Source: Marinobacterium litorale DSM 23545
GTDB lineage: Bacteria; Pseudomonadota; Gammaproteobacteria; Pseudomonadales; Balneatricaceae
NCBI RefSeq assembly: GCF_000428985.1
Contig: NZ_AUAZ01000003.1
Span: 53,324-117,323, forward strand
Direction of reading: 5' to 3'
DNA: 64,000 nt
The position numbers were made by a program, and so were the translations under genes. Below are positions 49,658 through 58,050 of the stretch, in pieces. Every line of letters begins with the position of its first letter. Within the stretch, counting starts at the first letter, position 1. Below the pieces are notes generated by a model. The model saw only the letters and a program-made list of their open reading frames with translations, searched no databases and was not told the DNA's origin.

Positions 49658-49688
49658 AGCCGGCTTCCCTGAGGAGTCGGCTTTTTTT
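49658..49688 (+). terminator. Rho-independent terminator after the peroxiredoxin fusion gene
   Basis: An agccggctt...gagtcggct stem of about nine to ten pairs with one or two G-U pairs is followed by seven T residues (49682-49688). Confidence 0.85.
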
Positions 49689-50252
49689 ATTCATCGTAGC
49701 CGCGAGAGGGGCGCCGTCTCGATCTTTAGTCCACACATTGAGGCCTGTGTATAGACTGCGACGCTAAAGGATGTGGGTATGTTTTGTGGGTAACTGTGGT
49801 GGATCAGTCTATCCAGCCCCTGTAAAGAGTGATTTTTGCCAATTTGGGCTGTTGACAGAATGTGGTTCTGCATAACTGGCGCAGTGCCGTACAATAAATG
49901 ATCGCTTTTTCGAAGCCCCGTGGCTGCGGCGCTTAGGGGGCTTACTCCTCGCGCTTTCCCAAACTTGCTCACAGAGTTTTGCACGGAATTTGTTTGCAAC
50001 CCTGAACACCGAGGATGGTGGTTATGCACACTCTGGACGGCTGAGGGTAAGTGTGTGTGTATCATCTTTCCGGCCTGTGTGTATCTATTTGGGCTCGTGA
50101 GTTACTCCCATTCCATACGCATCCGCCGGTGACCTGTGCAAGAATGAGAGTTGTACACACCTTTGGTATAACGCCGCGCTCTATGGGCTGGTTTAACGAA
50201 AGCCGATGGGATACAAGAGGCTATTCATCAAGTTTGTAGGTATCTTCGCTCA
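49689..50252. other. About 560 bp without a supported gene
   Basis: This stretch between the terminator and the substrate-binding lipoprotein gene is less GC-rich than its surroundings and contains several T-rich and GT-rich runs. Short open frames here (for example 49920-50132 +) have no ribosome-binding site or recognisable motif. A TTGACA hexamer at 49852-49857 has no -10 at a suitable distance. It probably holds the leader of the downstream signalling operon. Confidence 0.5.
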
Positions 50253-51185
50253 GTGATTCTGCGCTATCTGGTTATTATCAGTCTTCTGTTTGTCTCTGCA
50301 TGTACTGAGAGGGAGACCCCCCTTCGTCTGGGGACCAATGTTTGGCCGGGGTATGAGCCGCTTTACCTGGCCCGGGAACTGGGTTATCTGGATCCAGGAC
50401 GGGTGCGACTGGTAGAGCTCCTGTCCGGCAGTGAGGTGATCCGAGCCTATCGCAATGGTGCGCTGGATATCGCGGCTCTGACGTTGGATGAAGCGCTGTT
50501 GTTAGCGCAAAGTGGCGTGGGTGTGCAGGTGATGCTGGTCACCGATACCTCCTATGGGGCAGACGTTATTATCGCCCATGAGGGCGACGATCCGCGTGAC
50601 TTGATAGGCAAACGGGTCGGGTTCGAATCAACCGCACTGGGTGCTTACGTATTAAGCCGGGCACTGGAGATCTATGGTATCGGTATGGGGCAAATCCATC
50701 CGGTCAGCCTGGAGTTCAATGAGCACGAGAAGCGGTTTCTCGAGCACGCCGTTGACGCCGTTGTAACCTTTGAGCCGGTACGCTCCCGGCTGCTGGAGCG
50801 AGGCGGTAACCTTCTATTCGACAGCCGAAAGATTCCGGGGGAGATCATTGACGTGCTGGTCGTTCGCCCGTCAGTCGCCAGTTCGCGCCCGGAAGAGGTC
50901 AGGCATCTGATCGAAAGCTGGTATCGCAGCATCGACTATCTTGAGCAACAGCCACGAAAATCATTGCGAATGATGTCGCCCAGGCTGGGACTGGAGCCGG
51001 ATCAGGTCGCAGGGGCGCTGTCGCTGCTGTATATCCCCAAGGCCCAGGAAAACCGGACGATGCTTGAAAAAGGCGGTGTTGTGAGTAATCAGGTGAAGCG
51101 ATTGAATCGGGTGATGCTGGAGGCCGGATTGCTTGAGCGTGCCGTGGACCCGGCGCAACTGTTAGGCATGGCTGAGCAACGATGA
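50253..51185 (+). CDS. SsuA/NMT1-like substrate-binding lipoprotein coupled to a c-di-GMP enzyme
   Basis: A 310-residue periplasmic binding protein with a GTG start. The signal sequence ends in a lipobox (LFVSAC, Cys17), so it should be a lipoprotein. The mature part begins PLRLGTNVWPGYEPLYLARELGYL, typical of the NMT1/THI5/SsuA family that binds small organic ligands, and includes GKRVGFESTALGAYVLSRAL and VDAVVTFEPVRSRL. No ABC permease or ATPase is nearby. Its stop overlaps the ATG of the GGDEF-EAL gene, so it is more likely a ligand sensor for that membrane protein than part of a transporter. The ligand is unknown. Confidence 0.87.
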   Translation: MILRYLVIISLLFVSACTERETPLRLGTNVWPGYEPLYLARELGYLDPGRVRLVELLSGSEVIRAYRNGALDIAALTLDEALLLAQSGVGVQVMLVTDTSYGADVIIAHEGDDPRDLIGKRVGFESTALGAYVLSRALEIYGIGMGQIHPVSLEFNEHEKRFLEHAVDAVVTFEPVRSRLLERGGNLLFDSRKIPGEIIDVLVVRPSVASSRPEEVRHLIESWYRSIDYLEQQPRKSLRMMSPRLGLEPDQVAGALSLLYIPKAQENRTMLEKGGVVSNQVKRLNRVMLEAGLLERAVDPAQLLGMAEQR

Positions 51186-53977
51186 TGAGACCCCTAGCAT
51201 CAATACCCCTGAGACGGCTGGTGCCCCTCGTTATTACGGGGGCGGCCGTCGTTGCTCTGGTGTTGGCGTACTTCGTGATCCGGCCCTACCTCCTTACGCT
51301 CAACAAAGACAATGCCCGATATGATATGCAGTATTCTCTGAACCGTCTTCAGGGCACGCTGGAGTATATGTTGAGCCGAGGGGACCTGGATGGCTTGAGA
51401 CGTGAAGTGGCCGCTAACAGCGCGCGCAGAGATGTTAAACATCTCCTTGTGCTCGATCCCGGATTCAGCATCCTAGCGGCTTCCACGTTGGCGAGTGTCG
51501 GACAGCCGCTGGCAACGGTTCCTCTGCACCATGGTTCTGATCTGATCAATCGTTCACTGACCTCATTGTCGGTGATGGTTCAGTACGTGAAATATGAGAA
51601 CTCGTTGTATGGCGTGGCACCATTGCGATTCCCGGATACGGGACAGCTCAGGCCCGATGCCTACGGTGTCATTGTGCTGGAGCTGGATATGGGCCTGGCA
51701 ACGGCCCAGGGGTTGCAACGGATCGAGGAACTGTTTGTCTGGGTCTCGTTGGGTATTTTGTTGTTGGGTGGGCTGTTCTGGTATGGATTCGATCGGCACA
51801 TTCGACGACGCTTGAACCGTATCACTGAAGGGCTTGGTGCGCTTGAGCAGGGCCGTTACGAGGAGCCCGTGCCCCTTGCAGGGCATGATGAGCTGGCCCA
51901 GATCGCTCAGGCTATGAACCAACTGGCGGCCTCGCTCCAGCAGAGTCGCACGGCGCTGGAGTTTCAGCACAGACGGTTTGACCGGATCATGCGCCATATC
52001 CCGGCCCTGGTGAGTATTGTTGACAGTCAGGGAACGCTGCGGTTTGCCAATCGCCGGTTTGTTGAGGATTACGGGCGTGACCCGGCGAACGAAACGATTA
52101 CGCTTGAGCAGGTCTTCAGCGAAGAGGTTGCACGGCAGCATCGAACCTGGAACGCGCAAGTGCTTGAGAGTCACAAGGCGCTGCAACTGGAGCCCACCTA
52201 TAGCCTGCGTGGTCAGATGCGCAGTTGGTTGATGGTCAAGTTTCCCCTGACTGACGGCGCGGCCGACGGCGACTCTATCTGCACGGTTTCCATGGATGTG
52301 ACGGAAAAAGAGCAGAGTGAGCGTCTGGTTCGAATATCCAAGCGCATCTTCGAAAACACCAGTGAGGGGATCATCGTCACCGATGCCGAGCGCCGCATTG
52401 TTGAAGTGAATAACTCCTTCGCCCGAATTACCGGGTATGACAAGCGCGCGCTGTTGGGTAGAACGCCGGACATGCTGCGTGGCGATGAAGAGCGCCGGCA
52501 CTTTGACCAGGCATTCTGGGACAGCGTTCACAGTAACGGTCGCTGGCAGGGGGAGGTGGTCAACCGGCGGGCGGACGGGACTCTTTACACAGCCCGGCTG
52601 TCGGTCAGCACCATTACCGGTCGTGAAGGTGATATCAGCGGTTACTTCGCCATTTACCAGGATATCAGCGCCGAAAAACGGGCTGAGGAATCGTTACGTG
52701 AGCTGGCGTACTACGATACGTTGACGGGGCTCTATAACCGAGCGTCGTTCAAACAGAAGGTGTCGGATGCGTTGCAGCGTCTAAACCGGTTTCGGGAATC
52801 GTTCGGCCTGCTGTTCATTGATCTTGACCGGTTCAAGGAGGTGAATGACTCGGTGGGGCACGAGGAGGGCGATAAGCTGCTCGGTCAGGTTGCGCGCAGA
52901 ATCGAGCATCAACTGCGTGAGCTGGATGTGGCCTGTCGCCTGGGTGGTGATGAGTTTACTGTATTGGTGCCCCACGTAGCGGCTGACGGCGAGCTGGCAA
53001 TCATCGCACAGCGTGTGATCGATACGATCAGCCAACCCTATCTGATCGGGGAAAATGAGCTGATCATCGGTTGTAGCGTCGGTATTGTCGTGGCACCTCG
53101 GGATGGGCAGGATGCCGACGTACTGATGCGTCATGCGGATGCCGCCATGTATCACGCCAAGGAGAGTGGCCGGGGGCGGTATGCATTCTTTGATGCCGAT
53201 ATCGATGCCCGTAACCAGCGTCAGATGCGTATCAAACAGGGGTTGCGGCTGGCCCGGGCGCGTGATGAACTGAGTCTGGTTTACCAGCCTGAAGTGGATC
53301 CTGTAACGGGGGAGGCTCGCCTGTACGAAGCCCTGATGCGCTGGAACAGTCAGGAGCTGGGGCCGGTATCGCCGGCGGAGTTTATCGCCGTGGCCGAAGA
53401 CTCTGAGCTGATCGGTCAGCTCACCGAGTGGCTGATCGATCGGATGGCCCGGGACACCGCTGATCTGGCGCTGGAGGGAGCGAAAATATCGATTAACCTG
53501 TCACCCCGGCAGTTCAGAAGCGAAAGCTGGCTGCACTTGCTTGAGTCGGCCATAGAGTCCGGCCGGATCGATCCGAAAAAACTCTGTATCGAGGTAACCG
53601 AGAGTGCTCTGGTCGAGGATTTTGAGCTGGCCTGCGCCCAGCTTGCCGAAATAAAGTCGTTTGGCGTGGAGGTGGCCATCGATGACTTCGGCACGGGCTA
53701 CTCCTCTCTGGCCAATTTAAAAAGGCTGCCGATTGACTATCTGAAGATCGATCGTTCGTTCGTGGCCGACATCGGTCAGGATGCGGATGATCAAACCATT
53801 GTGGAAACGGTCATTATCCTGGCCCATGCGTTGGGAATGAAAGTGGTAGCGGAGGGTGCCGAGACCGGGCAGCAGGTCGAATTCCTGCGCGGGCATGGTT
53901 GTGACCTGATTCAAGGTTACTTTTACTCCCGTCCCTTGCCGATCAGCGAGTTAGAAGCGTTTTCGGGCGACAGTTGA
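51182..53977 (+). CDS. Membrane-bound PAS-GGDEF-EAL c-di-GMP signalling protein
   Basis: A 931-residue protein: membrane helix (about 11-35), periplasmic sensor domain of about 150 residues, second helix (about 185-203), HAMP linker, two PAS domains (about 270-390 and 390-510), GGDEF and EAL. The GGDEF motif is intact (RLGGDEF near residue 588), as are the EAL catalytic parts (YEALMRW at ~715, NLSPRQF, a Glu in TESALVEDF, IDDFGTGYSS, KIDRSF, AEGAET). Both diguanylate cyclase and phosphodiesterase activity are therefore possible. Coupling to the preceding binding lipoprotein suggests that ligand-loaded protein docks on the periplasmic domain. Confidence 0.95.
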   Translation: MMRPLASIPLRRLVPLVITGAAVVALVLAYFVIRPYLLTLNKDNARYDMQYSLNRLQGTLEYMLSRGDLDGLRREVAANSARRDVKHLLVLDPGFSILAASTLASVGQPLATVPLHHGSDLINRSLTSLSVMVQYVKYENSLYGVAPLRFPDTGQLRPDAYGVIVLELDMGLATAQGLQRIEELFVWVSLGILLLGGLFWYGFDRHIRRRLNRITEGLGALEQGRYEEPVPLAGHDELAQIAQAMNQLAASLQQSRTALEFQHRRFDRIMRHIPALVSIVDSQGTLRFANRRFVEDYGRDPANETITLEQVFSEEVARQHRTWNAQVLESHKALQLEPTYSLRGQMRSWLMVKFPLTDGAADGDSICTVSMDVTEKEQSERLVRISKRIFENTSEGIIVTDAERRIVEVNNSFARITGYDKRALLGRTPDMLRGDEERRHFDQAFWDSVHSNGRWQGEVVNRRADGTLYTARLSVSTITGREGDISGYFAIYQDISAEKRAEESLRELAYYDTLTGLYNRASFKQKVSDALQRLNRFRESFGLLFIDLDRFKEVNDSVGHEEGDKLLGQVARRIEHQLRELDVACRLGGDEFTVLVPHVAADGELAIIAQRVIDTISQPYLIGENELIIGCSVGIVVAPRDGQDADVLMRHADAAMYHAKESGRGRYAFFDADIDARNQRQMRIKQGLRLARARDELSLVYQPEVDPVTGEARLYEALMRWNSQELGPVSPAEFIAVAEDSELIGQLTEWLIDRMARDTADLALEGAKISINLSPRQFRSESWLHLLESAIESGRIDPKKLCIEVTESALVEDFELACAQLAEIKSFGVEVAIDDFGTGYSSLANLKRLPIDYLKIDRSFVADIGQDADDQTIVETVIILAHALGMKVVAEGAETGQQVEFLRGHGCDLIQGYFYSRPLPISELEAFSGDS

Positions 53978-54028
53978 TCAGTGGATGAGCAGCTTTTGCG
54001 GTTTATATCAGAAAGTTACTCGTGGTGG

Positions 54029-54056
54029 TTGACACTCAAAATTTAGACGGTAATAT
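54029..54056 (+). promoter_or_regulatory. Promoter of the tRNA-Ser-Asn-Lys cluster
   Basis: A perfect TTGACA (54029-54034) and TAATAT (54051-54056) with a 16-bp spacer lie immediately before tRNA-Ser, so transcription would begin a few bases upstream of it. Confidence 0.75.
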
Positions 54057-54072
54057 TTGCGCCCATCCTTAC

Positions 54073-54160
54073 GGAGGGATGGCTGAGTGGTTGAAAGCAC
54101 CGGTCTTGAAAACCGACGAGTCGAGAGGCTCCCAGGGTTCGAATCCCTGTCCCTCCGCCA
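54073..54160 (+). tRNA. tRNA-Ser (anticodon TGA)
   Basis: The acceptor stem ggaggga/tccctcc, G discriminator and encoded CCA are present. The long variable arm typical of serine tRNA and the anticodon loop CTTGAAA identify Ser(UGA). The T arm reads gggTTCGAATccc. Confidence 0.97.
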
Positions 54161-54217
54161 TTTAAGGATCTGCTTATCGCAAGGCGGTTAATTGCCTTAA
54201 CATAGGCAGCGGGGTAT

Positions 54218-54293
54218 TCCTCGATAGCTCAGTTGGTAGAGCAGTAGACTGTTAATCTATTGGTCGCTGGTTCGAGTCCAGCTCGAGGAGCCA
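54218..54293 (+). tRNA. tRNA-Asn (anticodon GTT)
   Basis: The acceptor stem tcctcga/tcgagga, D arm AGCTCAGTTGGTAGAGC, anticodon loop CTGTTAA, T arm with GGTTCGAGTCC and encoded CCA are all present. Confidence 0.98.
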
Positions 54294-54339
54294 TCCCCCA
54301 ACCCTGTTCGGGTTGGAAAGCGTTAGAAAGAGTTAGAGC

Positions 54340-54415
54340 GGGTCGTTAGCTCAGTTGGTAGAGCAGTTGGCTTTTAACCAATTGGTCATAGGTTCGAGTC
54401 CTATACGACCCACCA
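54340..54415 (+). tRNA. tRNA-Lys (anticodon TTT)
   Basis: The acceptor stem gggtcgt/acgaccc, A discriminator, anticodon loop CTTTTAA and encoded CCA are present. A small hairpin (ccaaccc/gggttgg, 54298-54316) in the spacer after tRNA-Asn may be a processing element. Confidence 0.98.
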
Positions 54416-54467
54416 CTTCTTCCCTGTTCGCCCCTCTCGTTATTGTTTCCCTGTAAACCTCACCGGC

Positions 54468-54968
54468 TTAAAAATATTCGATTTCGATTATCTCGAACCA
54501 CTCTTCGCTACCATCCGGCTTTCGCAACCATATTTCGTCTCCGGTCTGCTTTTTCAGTAGAAGGCGTGCAAGCGGCGCGTCCACGCTGATATAACCCGGC
54601 TGATCGCCAATTTCATCGGCACCAACGATGCGGTGGCGTCGTGTTATGCCGGATTCATCCTCCAGCGTTACCCAGGCACCAAAAAATACCCGGTCTCGTT
54701 CCTCCGGTTGTCGGTCGACTACCGTAATACTGTCGAGACGTTTAGAGAGATAGCGGATACGTCGGTCGATCTCTCGCAGCTGTTTCTTGCCGTAGATGTA
54801 TTCGGCGTTCTCCGAGCGATCTCCCTGCGCGGCTGCCTCCTTCACTGCCTGAGTTACAGACGGGCGTTTTTCCTTCCAGAGGTGTTTCAGTTCCGCGGTC
54901 AGGCGGTCATAGCCTTCGCGTGTTATATAAGGTGCGCTGCGTGGTGCCGGTGGTCGCCATCGAGACAT
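54468..54968 (-). CDS. greB: GreB, transcript cleavage factor
   Basis: A 166-residue Gre factor: coiled-coil N-terminal domain with the acidic tip GDRSENAEYIYGKKQLREIDRRI, then a C-terminal FKBP-like domain. The basic N-terminal start (SRWRPP) and the pattern ITREGYDRL with KRLDSI favour GreB over GreA. It rescues backtracked RNA polymerase. Confidence 0.93.
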   Translation of the reverse strand: MSRWRPPAPRSAPYITREGYDRLTAELKHLWKEKRPSVTQAVKEAAAQGDRSENAEYIYGKKQLREIDRRIRYLSKRLDSITVVDRQPEERDRVFFGAWVTLEDESGITRRHRIVGADEIGDQPGYISVDAPLARLLLKKQTGDEIWLRKPDGSEEWFEIIEIEYF

Positions 54969-55051
54969 CGTAATTTCCTGAAAAACAGACGATTTTCGGT
55001 AAAGGATAGCCCGAGCCGGCCGATAGAGAAAAGGGTAGGCGGGGAGAGCAG

Positions 55052-55486
55052 ATGCAAACCGAACTGATTCAACAGCGCATAGAGAACTATACGGCAGACC
55101 TGCCCCAGGCGGTGCAGTCGTCTAATGGTGCTCAGTTCGCCATGCTGTTGAGCCTGATTGCGTCGAATCAGGAGGTTTACACGCCCCAGCGAGCGCCGGC
55201 GACCGGTGACGGGACGTTCGAGCTGCCGGAGACTCAGGCCCTCACTTATCCTGATCCCAATGAGTTTTATACGCCGGCGGTGGTCGATCGTCTTAACCGT
55301 TCGGTGAATAGCGGTGAGCGCGGAGAGTATGCGTACCTGGTCAGTCAGGTGGATACTCAGTCTCACATCCCGCGGCGTGGCCGTATTGCGGCGGATACCT
55401 TCGAGCAGGTTGCATTGGCTTCCAGTGGTCGTATGATGCTGGAGACCATCGATCAATCGCGGCGCTCCGTCCGCGTGAGTGCCTGA
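55052..55486 (+). CDS. Conserved-looking protein of unknown function, 144 aa
   Basis: I do not recognise this protein with confidence. It starts at ATG 55052 behind a GGGGAG site. It is soluble, with a helical N-terminal third (IQQRIENYTADLPQAV, GAQFAMLLSLIASN), a Pro/Thr-rich middle and a C-terminal part with RRGRIAADTFEQVALASSG. Codon use matches that of its neighbours, and it fits neatly between greB and the EamA transporter, so it looks like a real gene. No signal peptide or membrane helix is visible. Confidence 0.7.
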   Translation: MQTELIQQRIENYTADLPQAVQSSNGAQFAMLLSLIASNQEVYTPQRAPATGDGTFELPETQALTYPDPNEFYTPAVVDRLNRSVNSGERGEYAYLVSQVDTQSHIPRRGRIAADTFEQVALASSGRMMLETIDQSRRSVRVSA

Positions 55487-55513
55487 TCCTCGTTGACCAC
55501 CGGATATTGATTC

Positions 55514-56410
55514 ATGACTGTTAAAAGCCAACCCCGGGCCATGCTGCTGGGCGCATCCGCTGTCTTTCTCTGGTCGACGGTGGCAACCGCCTTCAAGCTC
55601 TCTTTACAATGGCTGACGCCGGTTCAGCTGCTGGCGTGGGCCAGCCTGGTCTCGCTGCTGGTGCTGGCTCTGGCCGTGAGTTGGCAACGGCTGTGGCCGG
55701 CGGTTTTCGAGGCGCTGCGCGCGCGTCCGCTCTATTGTCTGATGCTGGGCATCATTAATCCGGCGGCTTACTACCTGATTTTATTCCGGGCCTACGATCT
55801 GCTGCCTGCGCAACAGGCGCAGGCGCTGAACTATACGTGGGCGTTGACCCTGTCTTTATTGGCAATACCGCTGTTGAAACAACCTTTGCGGGTGAGGGAT
55901 ATGGTTGCGCTGGCGGGGGGGTACCTGGGGGCGTTGGTGATTGCGACACGGGGTGATCTGCTGTCCCTTCAATTCGATAGTCTCGAAGGTGTGGTGCTGG
56001 CGATGCTCAGTACCCTGTTCTGGGCGCTCTACTGGATACTGAATACGCGCTCCAGCGCCCCGGCAAGCGCCACCCTGTTGATCTGCTTCTTAATCGGAAC
56101 GCCTTTGGTCTGGCTCACAATGGTGATGCAGGGAGAGTGGGTTGTACCCAGTGGTCAGGCATTATTGGGTGTGGTCTGGGTTGGATTGTTTGAGATGGGA
56201 CTGACGTTCATGCTGTGGTTAGGGGCGATGCGTGCTGCCGTGCATGTCAGTCGCGTCAGCAACCTGATTTTCCTGTCACCGTTTCTTTCTTTGATCTTTA
56301 TCCGTTATCTGCTGGAGGAAACGATTGCACCGGCCACCTTTGTCGGGCTGGCGCTGATCGTCTGTGCCGTGATCTATCAGCAGCGGGGTGGCAGCGAGCG
56401 CACGGGTTAG
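55514..56410 (+). CDS. EamA/DMT-family transporter
   Basis: A 298-residue protein with ten predicted membrane helices in two EamA repeats of five, beginning AMLLGASAVFLWSTVATAFKLSL and ending VGLALIVCAVIYQQ. This is the drug/metabolite transporter superfamily; the substrate cannot be predicted. It starts 27 bp after the 144-aa gene and its 3' end overlaps the convergent zntB by 4 bp. Confidence 0.88.
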   Translation: MTVKSQPRAMLLGASAVFLWSTVATAFKLSLQWLTPVQLLAWASLVSLLVLALAVSWQRLWPAVFEALRARPLYCLMLGIINPAAYYLILFRAYDLLPAQQAQALNYTWALTLSLLAIPLLKQPLRVRDMVALAGGYLGALVIATRGDLLSLQFDSLEGVVLAMLSTLFWALYWILNTRSSAPASATLLICFLIGTPLVWLTMVMQGEWVVPSGQALLGVVWVGLFEMGLTFMLWLGAMRAAVHVSRVSNLIFLSPFLSLIFIRYLLEETIAPATFVGLALIVCAVIYQQRGGSERTG

Positions 56411-57405
56411 AGCCAGCGTCGGCGTCGGAACAGCCAGATCTGAAGTGCGACCAATATTGCCAGCGCGGTACTGAACAGTAGAAAAGCGTTGGGGTAATCA
56501 GCACCCGGTATGCCGCTCACATTGACGCCGAGAAGGCCTGTCAGGAAGCCCAGTGGCAGAAATATAGCGGCGATGAGCGACAGGATATACATGCGCTGGT
56601 TGAGCTGGTCCGAGATCTGGCTGACCAGCTCATCCTGAGCCATGGCCGCGCGTTCGCGGATCATGTCCAGATCTTCGATATGGCGCAGCAATCGGTCACT
56701 GATCTCACGCAACCGCATACGCTGTTCGGGGGGGATCCAGCTCAGCCTGTCGCTCTGCATCTGATTGTAGGCTTCGCGCTGCGGTCCGAAGTAACGGCGC
56801 AGCGTGATGGTCTGGCGCCGCAGGGCAGCCAGCGATTGCCGAAGAGCGCTGTGCTGCTGTTCCAGCAGGTCCAGCTCCAGGGCGGACAGCTCCTCTTCAA
56901 TCTCTTCGACCACGCCGCCCATGCGCTCGACAAGGCCTTCACTGAGACTGACCAGCAGATCCGCGACATCGCAGGGCCCGTTGCCGTTGCGACACTGTTC
57001 GGCAAGCCCGGTAACGGAAAGTAGCTTGCGTTTGCGGGTGGAAATAATCCGGTCCCGTGTGGCCCACACGCGCACGGAAACCATATCCTCCGGGTCAGCC
57101 CCGGGATTCAGGTTAACGCCGCGCAGGGTCAATAGCAGACCGTCGTCGATTTGTGTGGCGCGAGGGCGTGTGTTTTCGGTCAGTAAGGCATCGGCGATCA
57201 GATCACTGAGCCCAGCGTTTTCACGAAGCCACTGTTCGGTACCGGGCTCGGTATAGTCAAAATGAAGCCAGAGTACCCCGTCGCTGGGGTGCCACTGCAT
57301 AATCTGCTCACCGGTGAGCTCCCGGGCTCCGCCACGGCCATCAAGAATCAGCGCGTGTAAAGGCTGAGGAGGTACGCCCGCAGGGCTGCTTATTGGGTCT
57401 GCCAT
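56407..57405 (-). CDS. zntB: ZntB/CorA-family divalent metal transporter
   Basis: A 332-residue CorA-superfamily protein: large cytoplasmic N-terminal domain, long stalk helix (YFGPQREAYNQMQSDRL region), two C-terminal membrane helices and the loop motif GVNVSGIPG in place of the GMN of Mg2+-transporting CorA. This GVN-type signature is typical of the ZntB branch, linked to Zn2+ transport. I choose ATG 57405; the in-frame start at 57444 would add 13 unrelated residues inside the upstream gene. It overlaps the preceding 131-aa gene by 16 bp. Confidence 0.9.
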   Translation of the reverse strand: MADPISSPAGVPPQPLHALILDGRGGARELTGEQIMQWHPSDGVLWLHFDYTEPGTEQWLRENAGLSDLIADALLTENTRPRATQIDDGLLLTLRGVNLNPGADPEDMVSVRVWATRDRIISTRKRKLLSVTGLAEQCRNGNGPCDVADLLVSLSEGLVERMGGVVEEIEEELSALELDLLEQQHSALRQSLAALRRQTITLRRYFGPQREAYNQMQSDRLSWIPPEQRMRLREISDRLLRHIEDLDMIRERAAMAQDELVSQISDQLNQRMYILSLIAAIFLPLGFLTGLLGVNVSGIPGADYPNAFLLFSTALAILVALQIWLFRRRRWL

Positions 57406-57776
57406 TGAATCTTTTCCGCCTCTCCATGCTCTACGCGCCACCACTCATCGGGATCATCGCCTTCGCTCCAGCCGCTGGCGATACAACGCACCTGCGTCTC
57501 CAGCGCTTGAGCTATCTCCATGGCGCAGTCCAGATCCTGAGGCCAGGGGGTTCTATCGGAACGAAACCAGACGCTGATCCAGGCTTTACCCGCCGCTTTT
57601 TCGTGGATCATGACCGGGACTATGCAGTCATCAATCCGGATCTCGAGTGCATGGGTTCCGCCGGCACTGCGCAAGGTACGCACATCGCTGCAGCGCTCGC
57701 CAAGCCAGTCCAGAATCGCGTCCAGAGGGCGGTTTTTGATATAGACCTCAATATCGGGGTGGCGTTGTTCACTCAT
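57390..57776 (-). CDS. Unrecognised soluble protein in the degS-zntB operon
   Basis: A protein of about 128 residues (131 if the upstream ATG at 57785 is used; neither has a strong ribosome-binding site). It has mixed alpha/beta character: DIEVYIKNRPLDAILDWLGER, ALEIRIDDCIVPVMIHEKAAGKAWISVWF, then a Trp-rich end (PDEWWRVEHGEAEKIQW). I cannot assign a family. Its start overlaps the upstream 2-TM gene and its end overlaps zntB, so all are probably co-translated. Confidence 0.78.
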   Translation of the reverse strand: MSEQRHPDIEVYIKNRPLDAILDWLGERCSDVRTLRSAGGTHALEIRIDDCIVPVMIHEKAAGKAWISVWFRSDRTPWPQDLDCAMEIAQALETQVRCIASGWSEGDDPDEWWRVEHGEAEKIQWQTQ

Positions 57777-58050
57777 CGCTGTCATCGTCCAGAAATCGTA
57801 TTATGCGCAGGACGCTGAGGCTGATATAGCCTACAGCCGCGAGTATGATCCCGCTCCCAAGCAGTAGCAAGCCGGCCAGCGCCAGCAGTTCGGCAACAAG
57901 GCCGTTGGTGAGCCCGTACTGGGCTGCACCCACTAACAATAGACCGAGGGTGAACAGGGCGAAACCCATCACCAGTAATCCGAAGTTCTGGCGTGGATTA
58001 TCCGCCCGGGACCTAATCCATTGCCGTATCCGTGTTTTCTTAGCGGACAT
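57769..58050 (-). CDS. Small two-helix membrane protein between degS and zntB
   Basis: A 93-residue protein starting at ATG 58050: basic cytoplasmic N-terminus (SAKKTRIRQWIRSRADN), two membrane helices (about 24-44 and 50-80) and an acidic C-terminal tail (FLDDDSDE). A longer in-frame version from 58128 would lie within degS and is less likely. No family recognised. It overlaps the end of degS by 11 bp and the following gene by 8 bp. Confidence 0.75.
   Translation of the reverse strand: MSAKKTRIRQWIRSRADNPRQNFGLLVMGFALFTLGLLLVGAAQYGLTNGLVAELLALAGLLLLGSGIILAAVGYISLSVLRIIRFLDDDSDE

Noticed and set aside
49852-49876. TTGACA with CATAAC as a promoter in the same stretch
   Set aside because: The spacing is only 13 bp and the -10 is weak.
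49920-50132. 70-codon + strand open frame in the non-coding stretch before the binding lipoprotein
   Set aside because: It has no ribosome-binding site, no motif and an unusual composition.
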